Of a DNA stretch of 13,405 nucleotides, positions 1 to 10,504 are shown piece after piece. Source of the DNA: Methanobacterium sp. PtaB.Bin024. GTDB taxonomy: Archaea > Methanobacteriota > Methanobacteria > Methanobacteriales > Methanobacteriaceae. The stretch lies in assembly GCA_002067065.1 (NCBI GenBank), contig MVPY01000056.1, forward strand, positions 1 to 13,405, written 5' to 3'. The stretch's first letter is position 1. Every line of letters begins with the position of its first letter. Made by a program: the position numbers and the translations under genes. The notes beneath the pieces were generated by a model, which searched no databases, was not told the origin of the DNA, and saw only the letters and a program-made list of their open reading frames with translations.

Positions 1-689
1 TTGATCAGTACGGAATCTTTGTATCATTCACCGACAATAAAGATGGGACTTACCGGGTTTACTGGAGAAATATGGACAGTACATCACCTAAGCCAACTGC
101 TGGTAGTCCTGCTAGGAATGCGGTGAACGTGCCAGTGGATAAGGTGATCACAACGACCTTCAGTGAGCCTATAAAACTGGGTGCCGGGCTAATTAAGTTG
201 GTGAGTAGCAGTGGAGCGTTGATTTCCATAACAAAATCCATCAATGGTAAAGTTTTAACCATAACACCGACTACAGCACTTAAAAAAGCTACCAAGTACA
301 CTTTAATCTTGGCTGCTGGTAGTGTGACTGATTATGCTGGAAACCCTATAGCTGCTTACAGTCGTCCTTTCACCACTGACAGCACACCACCTAAAGCAAT
401 TGCAGGCAAACCCGCTAGAAACACAGTGAATGTACCTTTGGATGCAGTGATTACCACAACTTTCAATGAACCTATATATGCAGCTAATATGTGGGTCACG
501 CTAAAAACAGCCAGTGGAACATCAGTAACCATAAATCCATTTATAAATGGCAATATATTATGTATATTCCATCTACAACTTAAACCATCAACCAAATACA
601 TCATAGAACTGCACACAGGATGCATAAAAGATGCAGCTGGTAATCTACTAAAATATTACTACCGTTATTTCACTACCGCTGCAACCTAA
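1..689 (+). CDS. Secreted Ig-like (Big_5/SbsA type) repeat protein, 5' end missing
   Basis: This is the 3' part of a gene that begins before the window. The frame is open from base 3 and matches the paralog downstream, including the D-Q-Y-G-I-F-V-S-F stretch that ends the propeller region there, so the ATG at 72 is internal. Two Ig-like domains of about 100 residues are visible, the first beginning near P-K-P-T-A-G-S-P-A-R-N. Each carries the family core V-I-T-T-T-F-(S/N)-E-P-I and a late D-x-A-G-N turn before F-T-T. The protein stops directly after the second domain (F-T-T-A-A-T) with no membrane helix or cell-wall anchor. Big_5 domains are common in archaeal and bacterial surface proteins, so an extracellular structural, adhesive or binding role is likely; the ligand is unknown. 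It has one Ig domain fewer than its neighbour. Confidence 0.88.
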   Translation, partial: DQYGIFVSFTDNKDGTYRVYWRNMDSTSPKPTAGSPARNAVNVPVDKVITTTFSEPIKLGAGLIKLVSSSGALISITKSINGKVLTITPTTALKKATKYTLILAAGSVTDYAGNPIAAYSRPFTTDSTPPKAIAGKPARNTVNVPLDAVITTTFNEPIYAANMWVTLKTASGTSVTINPFINGNILCIFHLQLKPSTKYIIELHTGCIKDAAGNLLKYYYRYFTTAAT

Positions 690-707
690 AAAAAATAATC
701 TATCTCC

Positions 708-723
708 TTTTTTATTTTTTATT
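708..723 (+). terminator. Poly-T terminator of the first Ig-repeat gene
   Basis: Two runs of six T, separated by one A, lie 18 bases after the stop codon. Archaeal RNA polymerase terminates on such U-rich tracts without needing a hairpin. The same tract follows the paralog at 2961-2979, so the duplicated unit includes the terminator. Confidence 0.7.
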
Positions 724-746
724 AGAATAAATCATAGTATTTAGTT

Positions 747-763
747 TAGTTTTGTTAAAACTA
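747..763. repeat. Perfect short hairpin in the intergenic region
   Basis: TAGTTTT and AAAACTA pair perfectly over 7 bases around a 3-base loop (gtt). An outer pair, CATAGT at 733-738 and ACTATG at 760-765, could form a competing stem. It lies between the terminator of the first Ig gene and the promoter of the second. A role in 3' end stability or regulation is only a guess in such AT-rich DNA. Confidence 0.35.
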
Positions 764-880
764 TGTTGATAAATGAATTAAATATACTTAAAATGTTATA
801 CAGAGTTGTAATTCATTTTTAGTTGTTACTGTGCCTCTTTTTTTGATATTAATATTTTTCTATTAAGTTATCACTCCCAA

Positions 881-890
881 AATATTTATA
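881..890 (+). promoter_or_regulatory. Probable TATA box of the second Ig-repeat gene
   Basis: AATATTTATA preceded by A-rich bases (cccaa) fits an archaeal BRE/TATA element. Transcription would start roughly 25 bases later, leaving a leader of about 45 bases that contains the G-rich SD (GGGGAAAGGGG, 938-948). A second AT-rich candidate lies near 915-921, so the exact box is not certain. Confidence 0.45.
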
Positions 891-959
891 GTAATAATGG
901 TCTATTAAAATATCAATATATATCCATATAAAAAAAAGGGGAAAGGGGTATGAATAAAT

Positions 960-2942
960 ATGATGAATAAATTCCTTATTTTATTAGTAACCGCTTTAGT
1001 GTGTTTACTTTTTGTTGGTGCTGCTTCAGCAGTCACCAATTCTGAACCAGCATACACACCAACAGTAGTGACCGATCATTCCGAAGTTGACGGACACAAT
1101 GTTGTATACGAAAAAAAAGTTAGTGACACTAAATATGATATATATGTCACGGATTTAACAACTGGAACATCTAGTCTAGTGTCCGATGTGACTACTGATA
1201 ATCGTAACCCTGATATTTCGGGGAATATTGTGGTATGGCAAGCTAAAGCTTCTGGGGGTAAATGGCAGATCTATTATAATGACATGAGCAACAACCATGG
1301 TTCATGGCCTGTATACCCCTCATCAAATGATCAGATAAATCCAAGTATCTCTGGAAGCTATGTTGTATGGCAAGAATACCACAGTGCTAGTGATGCCGAT
1401 ACTAATAATCAATATGCTGATTATGATATCAAAAAATACGACCTGTCTGGAAACTATTACTATCCTAATATGGCAGTAACCAACCATTGTGAACGTAATC
1501 CTGTTATTTCTGGAAATATTGTGCTTTATGAGAGATATGAAAATGTGGGAACAACAAGCTCGCCAAATTGGAAATGGCAAGTTTACCAGGCAGTTTACGG
1601 CACTGGAGGAGGGGTTAAAATCCATCCTTCCACTGAAAACCAAAATACTCCAGTGATTTCTGAGCAACTGAATTTCAATACAAACAAAGTATTATGGTCA
1701 GAATTTAATAAAGCTACCAATAGCTATGATATTTGGTGTGAAGATCTGGCTATGGGCACGGGATTTTGGGTGACAAAAACTACTGAAAACGAATATTATC
1801 CGGATATATCTGGATACATAGCAGTGTGGGATAAACAAGTAACAACAAGTAATAGGGATATTGTAATGCAGGATATTTCAAGCAGTAGTAATCCCAAAAT
1901 AAACATAGCAAAAGGTACATCTGTTCAGAGGGATCCCGCGGTTGATGTTGATCAATATGGAATCTTTGTATCATTCACCGACAATAAAGATGGGACTTAC
2001 AGGGTATATTGGAGGAATATGGATACTACTCTTCCTAAACCAACTTCGGGTAGTCCTGCTAGGAATGCGGTGGACGTGCCACTGAATAAAATAATCACAA
2101 CAACCTTCAGTGAACCTATAAAACTGGGTGCCGGAACAATAAAGCTGGTGAGTAGCACTGGAACAGTGATTCCCATAACAAAATCAGTTAGTGGTAATAA
2201 AATTTTGACCATAAGTCCAGCAATACTTCTTAAAAAAGCTACCAAGTACACTTTAATCTTAGCTGCAGGTAGTGTGACTGATTATGCTGGAAACCCCATA
2301 GCTGCTTACAGTCGTCCTTTCACCACTGACAGCACACCACCCACAGCAATAGCAGGCAGCCCAGCTAGAAACGCAGTGAATGTATATCCTGACCAAGTGA
2401 TCACCACCACCTTCAATGAACCTATAATACCAGGTAATATGTGGATTACTTTAAGAACTGCCAGTGGAACAGAGGTAGCTATAACCCCTGTTATTAATGG
2501 TAAGGTTTTAACAATATACCATGCGCAACTTGCAAAAGGAACCAAATACGTCATAGAGCTCCACACAGGATGCATAAGTGATATAGCCGGTAATTCAATA
2601 AAATATTACTATCGATATTTCACCACTGATGACACACCACCTAAAGCAATAGCAGGCAGCCCAGCTAGAAACGCAGTGAATGTAAACCGTGACCAAGTGA
2701 TCACCACCACCTTCAATGAACCTATAAAGGCAGATAATATGTGGATTACACTAACATCTGCCAGTGGAAGAGAGGTAGCTATAACCCCAGTAATTAATGG
2801 TAACGTTTTATATATACACCATCTACTACTACTTGCACCATCAACTAAATACCTCATGGAACTGCACACTGGATGCATCAGTGATCTTTCAGGTAATCCA
2901 TTAAAATATTATTACCGATATTTCACCACCGCTGCAACCTAA
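960..2942 (+). CDS. Secreted propeller-type protein with three C-terminal Ig-like domains
   Basis: 660 residues. Residues 1-25 form a Sec signal peptide (basic M-N-K, hydrophobic core L-I-L-L-V-T-A-L-V, A-S-A cleavage site). Residues about 28-354 hold seven repeats with the signature x-P-x-I-S-G-x-x-V-V-W (for example N-P-D-I-S-G-N-I-V-V-W), which suggests a seven-bladed TolB-like beta-propeller. Three Big_5/SbsA-type Ig domains follow at about 356-457, 458-557 and 558-660. The last two are near-copies and carry H-T-G-C-I-x-D and K-Y-Y-Y-R-Y-F-T-T. The start at 960 is preferred because it gives the full signal peptide and lies 11 bases after GGGG. There is no C-terminal anchor, so the protein is secreted or held by other wall proteins. 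It is a tandem paralog of the gene at 1-689. The binding partner is unknown. Confidence 0.9.
   Translation: MMNKFLILLVTALVCLLFVGAASAVTNSEPAYTPTVVTDHSEVDGHNVVYEKKVSDTKYDIYVTDLTTGTSSLVSDVTTDNRNPDISGNIVVWQAKASGGKWQIYYNDMSNNHGSWPVYPSSNDQINPSISGSYVVWQEYHSASDADTNNQYADYDIKKYDLSGNYYYPNMAVTNHCERNPVISGNIVLYERYENVGTTSSPNWKWQVYQAVYGTGGGVKIHPSTENQNTPVISEQLNFNTNKVLWSEFNKATNSYDIWCEDLAMGTGFWVTKTTENEYYPDISGYIAVWDKQVTTSNRDIVMQDISSSSNPKINIAKGTSVQRDPAVDVDQYGIFVSFTDNKDGTYRVYWRNMDTTLPKPTSGSPARNAVDVPLNKIITTTFSEPIKLGAGTIKLVSSTGTVIPITKSVSGNKILTISPAILLKKATKYTLILAAGSVTDYAGNPIAAYSRPFTTDSTPPTAIAGSPARNAVNVYPDQVITTTFNEPIIPGNMWITLRTASGTEVAITPVINGKVLTIYHAQLAKGTKYVIELHTGCISDIAGNSIKYYYRYFTTDDTPPKAIAGSPARNAVNVNRDQVITTTFNEPIKADNMWITLTSASGREVAITPVINGNVLYIHHLLLLAPSTKYLMELHTGCISDLSGNPLKYYYRYFTTAAT
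2331..2930 (+). repeat. Two tandem 300-base Ig-domain repeats
   Basis: Units 2331-2630 and 2631-2930 each encode one 100-residue Ig domain. They share long identical stretches, notably the first 50 bases of each domain and the ITTTFNEPI region. Exact 300-base periodicity in frame makes the array prone to gain or loss of whole domains by recombination. Confidence 0.85.
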
Positions 2943-2960
2943 AAAAAATAAATCTCTTCC

Positions 2961-2979
2961 TTTTTTTATTTTTTTTATT
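2961..2979 (+). terminator. Poly-T terminator of the second Ig-repeat gene
   Basis: T7-A-T8-A-TT follows the stop codon by 18 bases, a strong archaeal U-tract terminator. The gene on the other strand ends at 3068, so this tract also separates the two convergent genes. Confidence 0.75.
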
Positions 2980-3067
2980 AAAATATCTAGAATTCCTGTT
3001 ATTTCTATTAAAACCAATGAATTATTAAGTTAACACTATTAAATTTAGTAAAAGGCAATTTTGAAAG

Positions 3068-6331
<3,264 letters not shown>

Positions 6332-6348
6332 AGCACCAACCCATCCCT

Positions 6349-6378
6349 ATGTTAACAATTTATATCAAATGTTATCAT
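6349..6378 (-). promoter_or_regulatory. Promoter with flanking dyad, shared by both kinase genes
   Basis: On the minus strand the block holds GATATAAATT (plus 6357-6366), a good archaeal TATA box, bracketed by half sites. On the plus strand these are ATGTTAACA (6349-6357) and TGTTATCAT (6370-6378), which are inverted repeats with one mismatch in nine. Almost the same block occurs upstream of the other kinase (10421-10453). A TATA box here would put the transcript start only 5-10 bases before the ATG, which would explain the weak SD. Confidence 0.55.
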
Positions 6379-6477
6379 TACTAAAAAAATTTAATGGGTG
6401 ATAGGCATAAAATAGCCAGAGTGACTTAATGTTTGAAGTAATGATCTATTCGTGCTATACACATAGATGAAAATTTA

Positions 6478-6489
6478 CTTATAATTATA
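6478..6489 (+). promoter_or_regulatory. Probable TATA box for the 6548 operon
   Basis: CTTATAATTATA lies about 60 bases before the ATG at 6548, inside the 216-base divergent region. A start near 6510 would give a leader of about 40 bases containing the GGGG SD at 6537-6540. Other AT-rich candidates exist nearby. Confidence 0.4.
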
Positions 6490-6547
6490 ATTATTGATTT
6501 GAAAAGATATTTAATTAACTGAATCCATAGTATAATGGGGTTTAAAT

Positions 6548-7222
6548 ATGTTAGATTTTGGTTTAATCGACAGCAAAGATATGAATGATTATGAAACTAA
6601 ATATTTAACCGAGCTTTCGCCTGGTGATGAAATTACGGGAGAAATAGTGGTTGGAGAATTCAAAACTATGCCTATAGGTAAAAGGGAGGTTGCTGAGTTT
6701 TACATAATAATAACGGATATTAAAAACCGTACAAAATGGGTCTGTGAATTTACCACTCCCTACTATCCAGAAACAGATAATATTTATGGTAAGAACGGAG
6801 ATGTGTTCTACAATTTAATAGATAGTTTGAATCATGTGGTGAATAAAACCCCTCTAAACTGGCATGATAATTATTCTGTGAATTTTAGCAGATTTCGCCA
6901 GACAGTTAATAAATGTGTTAACAGTGTTACTGTAAAAGCGTTACAGCCTGATAATCCTGATGCTAAAACTGTCAATTTACAGATTCTATATGCCAATGTT
7001 ATAACTGAACCTGAAATTAACCCTCCAGTTTCTATTTATGAATTGGCTCAGGAAGACCCTATACTACTCATGGCCTATGCTCATCTGCGTAATAAAGGCA
7101 GCAGGATAACTGTAGAAAACATCGCCTTTGAACTGAAAGCATCATTCGACGATGGAAAGATAACTGAACAAGGTTACCATTCTGCTCTACATGTGTTGAA
7201 AAAGGTTAAAGATGGAGTTTAG
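6548..7222 (+). CDS. Unrecognised cytoplasmic protein, possibly OB-fold
   Basis: 224 residues, no signal peptide or membrane segment. I do not recognise the family with confidence. Residues about 18-80 read G-D-E-I-T-G-E-I-V-V then alternating hydrophobic strands (E-F-Y-I-I-I-T-D-I) and K-W-V-C-E-F, a pattern compatible with a five-stranded OB-fold such as those in nucleic-acid-binding proteins. The last 60 residues (from S-I-Y-E-L-A-Q-E-D-P) are helical with a helix-turn-helix feel. The SD is GGGG at 6537-6540, seven bases before the ATG. The stop is followed after 17 bases by the PsbP-like gene, so the two are probably co-transcribed. Nucleic-acid binding is an inference from the strand pattern only. 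Confidence 0.8.
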   Translation: MLDFGLIDSKDMNDYETKYLTELSPGDEITGEIVVGEFKTMPIGKREVAEFYIIITDIKNRTKWVCEFTTPYYPETDNIYGKNGDVFYNLIDSLNHVVNKTPLNWHDNYSVNFSRFRQTVNKCVNSVTVKALQPDNPDAKTVNLQILYANVITEPEINPPVSIYELAQEDPILLMAYAHLRNKGSRITVENIAFELKASFDDGKITEQGYHSALHVLKKVKDGV

Positions 7223-7227
7223 GATTT

Positions 7228-7232
7228 GGGGG
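7228..7232 (+). promoter_or_regulatory. Ribosome binding site that points to an ATA start
   Basis: GGGGG followed by TTATAAA leads straight to ATA at 7240, seven bases on. The neighbouring ATG-started genes have the same layout: GGGG-TTTAAAT-ATG at 6548 and GGGG-TTTTATAAA-ATG at 10700. No SD precedes the GTG at 7288. Confidence 0.6.
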
Positions 7233-7239
7233 TTATAAA

Positions 7240-7779
7240 ATAAATTTAAACGATAAAATCATTGTAGGGCTTATCATTGTATGCATAGTGGCTGCTGTGG
7301 GTTATTCTTTAATGGAGAATGAATTTGAAAACAGCATACTGAAATTCAGGATTCCTGAAAACTGGACCGTGGTTGATACTACACAGTCAGACACCTTGAC
7401 AGGTCTCCAACCTGTACATAATAATACAACCATAATTACCATAACTTCTACTGATGTTTCACCTCAAAAAGTGGTGGATGGATACGTTAACAATTACTCC
7501 TCAAAATATCCTCGGTTTAAAGTTTTAAAAAATGAACCTGTGGCTGTTGATAATGAAGAAGGAATTAGATTGGTCTATAAAAATACTGGTAGCAGCGATA
7601 CGCTCTTTACTGGCCCCATATACATTTCTTCACTGGTTGCATTTTCCAAACATAACCAGACCTACATCATAAGTTCGAATGAAGTCTCAGAAAATTATTA
7701 TCAAAAAATGGTGGAACCTGCTATGAATACATTGATTAATTCCATCAGAATTAAAGATTACTCATCAAGCTTTGACTAA
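7240..7779 (+). CDS. Membrane-anchored PsbP-like protein with apparent ATA start
   Basis: From ATA at 7240 the product is 179 residues, close to the 181 of the paralog at 12855. The N-terminus (M/I-N-L-N-D-K then I-I-V-G-L-I-I-V-C-I-V-A-A-V-G-Y) is a short polar head plus one membrane helix, which aligns with the paralog's M-L-N-L-D-K-K and helix. The rest (from about residue 34, F-R-I-P-E-N-W-T-V-V) is a PsbP/DUF1795-like fold, with late Y-I-I-S-S-N and N-T-L-I-N-S-I-R-I strands. It should face outside the cell. No ATG, GTG or TTG lies in frame between the upstream stop and 7288. The first standard start, GTG 7288, would delete most of the helix. Its function is unknown; PsbP-like proteins are frequent in methanogens. 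Confidence 0.82.
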   Translation: MNLNDKIIVGLIIVCIVAAVGYSLMENEFENSILKFRIPENWTVVDTTQSDTLTGLQPVHNNTTIITITSTDVSPQKVVDGYVNNYSSKYPRFKVLKNEPVAVDNEEGIRLVYKNTGSSDTLFTGPIYISSLVAFSKHNQTYIISSNEVSENYYQKMVEPAMNTLINSIRIKDYSSSFD

Positions 7780-7861
7780 TTACATATCAAGCTCTAAATA
7801 AAAACTAGTCATGGAACTTTAATTAAAAGCTTCAATTTGATAGGTAAAGAGAGGTAAAAAC

Positions 7862-8350
7862 ATGTCTTCTGAAAATAAAAAAGCGGGTAAGTTGAACAAT
7901 GAAGGGATACTATTCTTTAACAATGGCCAGTTTGAAGAGGCCCTTAAGCGTTATAACAATGCTTTGGACGAAGATCCTGATTTTTTAGAGGCATGGAATA
8001 ATAAAGGTAATGTTTTAAAGGCCATGGGGCTACATGAAGAAGCACTTAAAGCCTTTGATAAGGGCATATCTGTTGAACCTGAAAATCCTAATCCCTGGAT
8101 TAACAAGGGTACTGTTTATTATGAACTTCAAATGTTTAACGATGCTGTTGAATGCTTCCAAGAGGCTATTCAATTAGACCCTAAAAGTACAGTTGCCCTG
8201 ACCAATAAAGGTGCGGCTCTAGGAAATCTTGGTAAACATGAAGAAGCACTGAAATGCTTTGAAGAAGCACTTAAAATAGATCCTGATGATATCAATGCCC
8301 AGACTAATAAAAAAATTCTCGTAGATTTCCTAAAAGAGGAAAACCCATAG
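7862..8350 (+). CDS. Small TPR-repeat protein
   Basis: 162 residues made almost entirely of four 34-residue tetratricopeptide repeats (about 10-43, 44-77, 78-111, 112-145). Each carries the pattern A-x-x-x-x-G, then (E/D)-E/A-A-(L/V)-x-x-(F/Y) and the closing D/E-P. Examples are W-N-N-K-G-N-V-L and F-E-E-A-L-K-I-D-P. There is no signal peptide or other domain, so it acts as a cytoplasmic protein-protein scaffold with an unknown partner. The SD GAGGT (7851-7855) is six bases before the ATG. It follows the PsbP-like gene by 82 bases and may be read from the same promoter or its own. It converges on the membrane kinase, whose stop codon is only 3 bases away, so at least one transcript must run into the other gene. 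Confidence 0.92.
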   Translation: MSSENKKAGKLNNEGILFFNNGQFEEALKRYNNALDEDPDFLEAWNNKGNVLKAMGLHEEALKAFDKGISVEPENPNPWINKGTVYYELQMFNDAVECFQEAIQLDPKSTVALTNKGAALGNLGKHEEALKCFEEALKIDPDDINAQTNKKILVDFLKEENP

Positions 8351-8353
8351 GTT

Positions 8354-10387
8354 TTATATCCTTTTCTGGTATTCCATCTCTTGGAATGTTATTTTATAAG
8401 CAGTACCCGGACCTTCTAAAACCTCAATAGTGCCATTTAATTGTTTTATAAGGGAGTTTACTAAATTTAAACCAAGTTTAGAGTTATTTTCCATATCAAA
8501 TTGTTGAACATACCCCACACCATCATCTGACACAAACAATACATAATTATCATCTTCTTCCCGCATTCTAATGGTTATAGTACCCTCAAAAACTTCTGGA
8601 AAGGCATGTTTTAGGGAGTTAGAAACCAGTTCATTAATTATAAGACCACATGGGACAGAGGTCTCAATATTAAGTTCAATATCACCAACATCCATGTCTA
8701 TATTGATGTTAGATAAATTGTGAGAGGCGTCATAGATTAAACCATCCAGAAGTGTTTTCACGTAACCAGAGAAGTTGATGGAACTTAAATTCTCTGATTG
8801 ATACAGTTTTTCATGGATCATGGCCATGGCCCTCAACCTGTTCTGACTTTCCGTGAAAAGTTCACGATCTCTTTCATCTACCAGATTTCTGGATTGTAAA
8901 CTTAACAGACTGGAGATGATCTGCAGATTGTTATTAACCCGATGATGTATTTCTCTTAAAAGAGTTTCCTTTTCCTTCAATGATTCTTTAAAAAATTTAT
9001 CTGCTTTTTCCTGTTCCGTGACATCCCTACTGCTGTAAATAAATCCTTTAAACTCACTGTTTTCAAAAAGAGGTTTTCCAATAGTTTCCATAAATAGATA
9101 GTCATTTTGGGAGTTTTTATGGCGATAACGTAGTCTTACAATGGAACCTGCTTTTGCAGAGTTTTTAAGAGATTTGGTTACTTCTTCCAGATCTTGTGGA
9201 TGGATGTATTGGTAGAAAGATTCTCCTAACAGATTTTCAGGAGGAATATTCAAGAGTTGATTAGCAGATGGACTTACATATTTGAAAGCACCACTTTCAT
9301 CAGATTCAGTGATAAGATCCAGCATGTTTGTAGTTATGAAGGAAAGCTGTTCTTCTCTACTTGCAATTACCTCTTTGTTCTTTTTCAGGACCATCTGGGC
9401 TTTTTTGATCTCATTTAATGATACAATCTCCCTGACCACAACGAGAACCACAATGATTCCCACACCCCAAATCAATGCCTCATCTGGTAGACTAATAACC
9501 AGAAGGCTATAGGTAAAAAGAACCAGAATTAATGGAAAATATGAAAACCATTCATTCCTAAATCTCGATTTTTTATAATAAGATATCCAATGTCCTAAAT
9601 CTATCTTAACATTTTTAAAAACAGATACACTAGCTACTGACGCAAATATCGCGTTTGAAGTAAATAAAATAGTGAATAACCATTCGTATATCAATGTAGG
9701 TTCAAGTACATGATAAGCATAGACCATGTCTGCAAAAATCTGGAAGAAAACACCTAAAGATAATAAAATTAGGGGTGTTTCTGAAATCTTTCGGTTTTCA
9801 TCAAACAGTACTGTAAGATAAAATGTCAACAATATGATGTCTAGAAGTAAATAGGATATAGAGATTATTATGGACGCAGAATTTGAATAGCCTGCATCTA
9901 TAACAGGCCATATGAAAAGAAACCACACTATAAAAAATGAAGACATCATAACGATAAAAACATCTAATAAAGCTTTAATTCTGATTTTATATGGCTTACA
10001 AAGGAATGAAAGTATTCCAACGATCATTGCAGGATATGCTGACAGATAAATGGTGTTTGCTATGGAAACTAGTGAATTTGTACCAGTTATATTTTCAAAA
10101 ATAAAAAAAAGTAGGTCAGCTGTGAAATATAGTCCCATTCCCAGAGTGAGTAATGTCCACCCCTTAAAAATGGTTTTATCATGGCTATATGACCACCATG
10201 AAGTGTAGACAAACAAACATAATGTTAAAAAGCTTGTCAATGGCATTAAAATTGTTATGTATGTTGATGAGATTGCAGTATTCCAAAATAATAAAGGAAA
10301 AAGAGCCAATGTGAGAATGATAATCATGGTTAGGAATAGTAATGGTTTAAATTGAATTGTTGATGTTGATGCTAACTTTTCCACCAT
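8354..10387 (-). CDS. Membrane histidine kinase, ten-helix sensor-PAS-HisKA_2-HATPase
   Basis: 677 residues from the ATG at 10387. Residues 15-319 contain about ten membrane helices (roughly 15-35, 43-63, 76-97, 106-129, 139-163, 171-195, 203-225, 232-256, 283-300, 304-319) with acidic residues inside several (Asp91, Asp142, Asp183, Asp220). I cannot name this sensor family. A PAS domain (about 343-455) follows, then HisKA_2 with E-I-H-H-R-V-N-N-N (His482 the likely phospho-acceptor), then HATPase_c with I-N-E-L-V-S-N, D-D-G-V-G and L-G-L-N-L. The transmitter half is paralogous to the kinase at 3068-6331, down to the last residues F-Q-E-M-E-Y-Q-K-R-I. A TTG three codons upstream also opens the frame, but GGTTGAT (plus 10392-10398) is properly spaced, four bases, only for the ATG. 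Signal and target are unknown. Confidence 0.93.
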   Translation of the reverse strand: MVEKLASTSTIQFKPLLFLTMIIILTLALFPLLFWNTAISSTYITILMPLTSFLTLCLFVYTSWWSYSHDKTIFKGWTLLTLGMGLYFTADLLFFIFENITGTNSLVSIANTIYLSAYPAMIVGILSFLCKPYKIRIKALLDVFIVMMSSFFIVWFLFIWPVIDAGYSNSASIIISISYLLLDIILLTFYLTVLFDENRKISETPLILLSLGVFFQIFADMVYAYHVLEPTLIYEWLFTILFTSNAIFASVASVSVFKNVKIDLGHWISYYKKSRFRNEWFSYFPLILVLFTYSLLVISLPDEALIWGVGIIVVLVVVREIVSLNEIKKAQMVLKKNKEVIASREEQLSFITTNMLDLITESDESGAFKYVSPSANQLLNIPPENLLGESFYQYIHPQDLEEVTKSLKNSAKAGSIVRLRYRHKNSQNDYLFMETIGKPLFENSEFKGFIYSSRDVTEQEKADKFFKESLKEKETLLREIHHRVNNNLQIISSLLSLQSRNLVDERDRELFTESQNRLRAMAMIHEKLYQSENLSSINFSGYVKTLLDGLIYDASHNLSNINIDMDVGDIELNIETSVPCGLIINELVSNSLKHAFPEVFEGTITIRMREEDDNYVLFVSDDGVGYVQQFDMENNSKLGLNLVNSLIKQLNGTIEVLEGPGTAYKITFQEMEYQKRI

Positions 10388-10420
10388 AATTATCAACCTT
10401 TTAACTTTTTTTGTTGGAAG

Positions 10421-10453
10421 ATGTTAATCAAATTTATTAAAAATTGTTATCAT
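10421..10453 (-). promoter_or_regulatory. Second copy of the kinase promoter/dyad block
   Basis: Aligned to 6349-6378, 27 of 30 bases are identical with three single-base gaps. The flanks ATGTTAA-CA and TGTTATCAT are kept. The centre reads TTAATAAATT on the minus strand, a plausible TATA box. It lies 33 bases above the kinase ATG, against 17 for the other kinase, so the leader here would be about 20 bases. Confidence 0.55.
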
Positions 10454-10504
10454 CAACATGGAAGTAGATATAAAGACTATTGTATCACCATTAATCTTAT
10501 AATG

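Larger units (their letters stand above)
1949..2979 (+). repeat. Segment duplicated from the upstream paralog, including the terminator
   Basis: Bases 3-723 are repeated here with high identity. Two examples are an uninterrupted shared run of about 40 bases near 11-53 and 1959-2001, and a run of over 50 bases with a single mismatch near 334-388 and 2284-2338. Homology continues past the stop codon into the poly-T tract. The copy here contains one extra 300-base Ig unit. Confidence 0.8.

Noticed and set aside
950..970. Six-codon ORF (M-N-K-Y-D-E) overlapping the start of the second Ig-repeat gene, with GGGG eight bases upstream.
   Set aside because: It is too short to support, and such overlaps arise easily in AT-rich leaders. 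The ATG at 960 explains the SD well enough.
2306..2878. Long minus-strand open frames of about 89 codons repeated across the Ig domains (also at 356-625).
   Set aside because: They are mirror frames of the repeated coding strand, present in each Ig unit, with no SD or protein-like features.
2331..2930. CRISPR-like or mobile-element repeat.
   Set aside because: The 300-base units are in-frame protein domains with no spacers, no terminal inverted repeats and no transposase.
7288..7779. PsbP-like gene started at GTG 7288.
   Set aside because: This start cuts through the membrane helix, has no SD, and makes the protein 16 residues shorter than its paralog at the conserved N-terminus.
8354..10396. 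Membrane kinase started at TTG 10396.
   Set aside because: The SD GGTTGAT would overlap this codon's approach with no spacing; the ATG at 10387 has the correct four-base spacing.
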